From Paraspadella gotoi (Eukaryota; Chaetognatha), in NCBI GenBank assembly GCA_051294375.1, contig CM119270.1, positions 18,719,546-18,783,545 on the forward strand: 64,000 nucleotides of DNA, written 5' to 3'. The notes beneath the pieces were generated by a model. The model did not search any database. It was not told the DNA's origin and saw only the letters and a list, made by a program, of their open reading frames with translations. Both the position numbers and the translations under genes were made by a program. Shown piece by piece: positions 30,701-64,000 of the stretch (its first letter is position 1; every line of letters begins with the position of its first letter).

Positions 30701-31952
30701 GTGATCGAACCTGAAAAATTCTACAAACGAGAAAAAACTGCCAAGAGCTTTTCGCTGCCAAAGGAATAATTAAAGTAAAAATAGTCGTGCAGAGAGTTCC
30801 TAATCCAAATAGCCACTTGGCGCCGAACTTTTCCGCCATGACTCCACCTGAAATAATGGGGCACGGAATTGAAATACGGATTTCAAAACTTAATATATAT
30901 GACAACACTTTGCGTTCATCTTAAAAATTAAAGAAAATTTAAAATCGTGTTAGGTTACGTCAGGTTACGTCAAAAATTTAGTAGATAAAGCATTTTTCAA
31001 TTTTTAGAATTTTTTTTTTATTCGCGGTAAAATGTCCTTATCAGAGAAGTTTCAAAAAACCTCGCGTCATAATTTCGTTCACAAACATTTATCGTCATGA
31101 TAATAATATGATTTAAAATTATTCTAATCGATAGATTCCCTGGAATTTGCATGGGCAAGTATCCGTAGAAAAAAGCTCCCAGGACTGCGGACTGAATCTT
31201 TTGATCCCACAAGAGTTCTCCCTCTTTGTCCGAACTGGAATCGTTCCAATTGGACGGATACGGACAGACGGACGAATCGTTATCGTGGGCGTGCGGATCG
31301 TTGGCGTACGTTTGATTCACCATCGCTACGAGGGCCACTTGAGGTAAGGAAAGCTAATGTGAGGTGAGAACGAGTCACGTTTGATTCAAAGTCGTGACCT
31401 TAAAAAGGCAATTTATGTTCTAATATCTTTACACAACGAAAAGAAAGTTTATAAGACAAAGTGCATACCTTATATCTTAGATTTAGCACTTTACACAAAA
31501 CATTTATGCAGCAATAAACCTTTTAGTTATCTTGGTTTTTGCACTTTTTTTTTTCAAAACAATTATATGGCAATACAGCTTTTTATTTATTCTTGATTTA
31601 AGTTTTCATTGGAAATTTTAAAGAGTAGATTTACAAATTTATATTAGATTCATGTAGCCCTTATTATATATTCAAACTTGGATTGTCACTAACTTTCTCT
31701 CAAAATATTTAATTAATGATTAATTTAATAATAATTAATAATTAATAATTATTAATTGGTTTTTTTCAGTTCGAAATATGATAGGTTTAGCTTCCTTACT
31801 AAAAATTAAAAATTTAATTATCGTATTACCCGATAAATTGACCCTTTGAAGTAGAGATTGAGAAACCAAGCAATCGCCCAAAAGACGCACCAGTATCGAT
31901 AACTGAGGCCATTTCGGAGGCCCGCTGTCCACGATAGAGGAACCCTGTCCAT
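26670..31952 (-). CDS. Sialin-type SLC17 anion transporter, copy B (ten exons, frame broken in exons 1, 4 and 5)
   Basis: Paralogue of copy A, on the same strand and about 280 bases upstream of it. Exons: 31952-31830, 31337-about 31143, 30847-30711, 30521-30430, 29581-29396, 29311-29222, 28605-28438, 27986-27756, 27551-27378 and 26779-26670. Seven internal exons match copy A in phase, and exons 3, 6, 7, 8 and 9 also match exactly in length. TM4 reads GLGEGV, TM7 FNWTFYTLLTETPSYL, then GCDRTLAV, NHLDLAPEYAG, and tail GEVQPWAKRRK. Defects in the sequence as given: one base missing before QRVNLS in exon 1; exon 2 donor reads GGGAAT where GGTGAAT would be a donor; net extra base at the end of exon 4; three one-base losses in exon 5. 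All are one-base indels in otherwise well conserved codons, which favours consensus error over true decay. Third positions are clearly more GC-rich than in copy A, so the duplication is old. Confidence 0.85.
26780..26935. repeat. (AAAT)n microsatellite in SLC17 B intron 9
   Basis: AATAAATAAATAAA-type units with breaks; on the minus strand a T-rich tract just before the exon 10 acceptor. Confidence 0.92.
26955..27205. repeat. Unclassified GC-balanced interspersed element
   Basis: A non-simple block within AT-rich DNA in SLC17 B intron 9, open on the minus strand for about 80 codons. A GGTTCCAAACC box on the minus strand could be a decayed B box. Family unknown. Confidence 0.35.
27239..27281. 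repeat. (CT)n tract after SLC17 B exon 9
   Basis: About 20 CT units. Partners by complementarity with 27559-27656. Confidence 0.93.
27378..27551 (-). CDS. SLC17 copy B exon 9
   Basis: [37 protein letters not shown]. Intact; flanked by complementary (CT)n and (GA)n tracts. Confidence 0.93.
27559..27731. repeat. (GA)n then (CT)n pair before SLC17 B exon 9
   Basis: GA-rich 27559-27656, then CT 27687-27731, separated by about 30 bases. Confidence 0.92.
27756..27986 (-). CDS. SLC17 copy B exon 8
   Basis: [45 protein letters not shown]. Intact; donor GTTGGG. Confidence 0.93.
28438..28605 (-). CDS. SLC17 copy B exon 7
   Basis: PVWALIVTHTCFNWTFYTLL, TETPSYLTDILHF, FLSSLPYLVEF. Intact; donor GTGAGG. 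Confidence 0.93.
28828..29010 (+). repeat. Dispersed repeat family 1, near-complete copy
   Basis: CATTTAATAAATAAGCAATC, TTGCCCCTGACTTTGG, GGCCTCCATCACTCTTACAA, CAGGTCCCTGCAAGCTTTC, TTTATTCACTCCCAG. SLC17 B intron 6. Confidence 0.85.
29222..29311 (-). CDS. SLC17 copy B exon 6
   Basis: ESERNFINSSLGKGRDSEVG, PIPWRAILTS. Intact and the same 90-base length as copy A. Confidence 0.9.
29396..29581 (-). CDS. SLC17 copy B exon 5 (frameshifted)
   Basis: RYSGSQLGTILGLPIAGLLC and KSDFLGG match copy A. Bases are missing at the acceptor edge, in the Trp codon after GG, and in the Asn codon before SPDKHPRIS. Confidence 0.82.
29775..30452 (-). repeat. 44-bp minisatellite derived from the SLC17 B exon 4 / intron 4 junction
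   Basis: About 15 units of 44 bases. On the gene's strand each unit carries ATCATGGCCACAA, the last coding bases of exon 4, then GTAAACATTGAAGTATTGAG, the donor and start of intron 4, and GAGAGAGATCC. Units differ mainly by one-base indels. Confidence 0.93.
30430..30521 (-). CDS. SLC17 copy B exon 4, whose 3' end seeds a minisatellite
   Basis: GLGEGVTTPALSSLLGQWAP, then a net four-base excess relative to copy A before ATGGCCACAA and donor GTAAAC. The exon end and donor are repeated about 15 times downstream. Confidence 0.85.
30585..30660. repeat. (TTAGA)n pentanucleotide tract
   Basis: About ten GATTA units in SLC17 B intron 3. Confidence 0.9.
30711..30847 (-). CDS. SLC17 copy B exon 3
   Basis: GGVMAEKFGAKWLFGLGTLC to FFLVCRIFQ, intact, donor GTTCGA. 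Confidence 0.92.
31143..31337 (-). CDS. SLC17 copy B exon 2
   Basis: [14 protein letters not shown], glycosylation-site-rich loop, GAFFYGYLPMQIP. No GT is present at the expected donor. Confidence 0.85.
31830..31952 (-). CDS. SLC17 copy B exon 1 (frameshifted)
   Basis: MDRVPL, then LSYRYWCVFWAIAWFLNLYF, parallel to copy A. One base is missing before the codons for QRVNLS, and the dileucine region seems to have a further indel. Donor GTAATA. Confidence 0.75.
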
Positions 31953-63691
<31,739 letters not shown>

Positions 63692-63709
63692 GTAAGATGA
63701 GGGGGGTGG

Positions 63710-63726
63710 NNNNNNNNNNNNNNNNN
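63710..63726. other. Assembly gap, 17 N
   Basis: Run of N in the intron after kinase exon 11. Confidence 1.
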
Positions 63727-64000
63727 GGGAAAGGGGAGATGGGAGAAGAAATGAAATAGGAGGAAAAGAAAAGATGGGAACTGATGGGAAGAGAAGGGAG
63801 AGGAGATGGGAGAGCAGATAGAAAGAGAAATGGGAAAAGAAATAACTTAATGGCTTGGGTAATAAAAAGACGGTGAATGTAATGGAAGATATTGCGGGTT
63901 ATTTCTATTATTTCTATTAAATTAATGAGCCATGAATATTGGCTACGAGCAAAGAGGATGGAAAAAAAAAGTAATAAACTATTCTTATATTTAAAAAAGA

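Overview
The window is from an animal nuclear genome, most likely an invertebrate. Genes have many short coding exons with GT-AG introns. CpG is not depleted. Introns and intergenic DNA are packed with (CT)n/(GA)n, (CTTT)n and (TCG)n tracts and minisatellites. Seven N gaps and many one-base indels show a draft long-read assembly. The proteins alone do not decide the phylum (arthropod or lophotrochozoan both fit).

Layout. (1) 1-9249, minus: the 5' part of an APAF1 orthologue, seven exons encoding the CARD and most of the NB-ARC ATPase, running off the left edge. (2) 9250-22439: about 13 kb with no gene I can support; microsatellites, a 41-bp satellite, dispersed repeats, a CpG-rich island and two N gaps. 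(3) 22440-31952, minus: two complete tandem paralogues of a sialin-type SLC17 transporter, each with ten exons in identical phases. Copy A (22440-26389) is open throughout, 505 codons. Copy B (26670-31952) carries several one-base indels. Its exon-4 splice donor has been amplified into a 44-bp minisatellite. (4) 31953-34515: spacer between the divergent SLC17 and kinase genes, with alternating (CT)n and (GA)n blocks. (5) 34516 to the right edge, plus: a germinal-centre-type Ste20 kinase (MAP4K4/TNIK/MINK; fly misshapen). Exons 1-8 lie at 34516-43216, part of exon 9 at 53855-54003, and exons 10-11 at 62964-63691.

The kinase gene is interrupted by two redundant inverted copies of its own exons: M1, about 43609-53829, and M2, about 55015-62196. 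The sequence folds back on itself at 43608/43609 and again near the gap at 54587-54812. The first 6 kb after the first fold is so indel-rich that it reads like uncorrected single-pass sequence. I read this as foldback/haplotig assembly error, with a real palindromic amplification as the less likely alternative.

Function. The three loci are unrelated housekeeping or signalling genes: the apoptosome scaffold, lysosomal or vesicular organic-anion export, and JNK-pathway/cytoskeletal kinase signalling. Nothing suggests a co-regulated system. The most unusual structures are the splice-donor minisatellite, the inverted kinase copies, and at least one short dispersed repeat family with about seven copies in the window.
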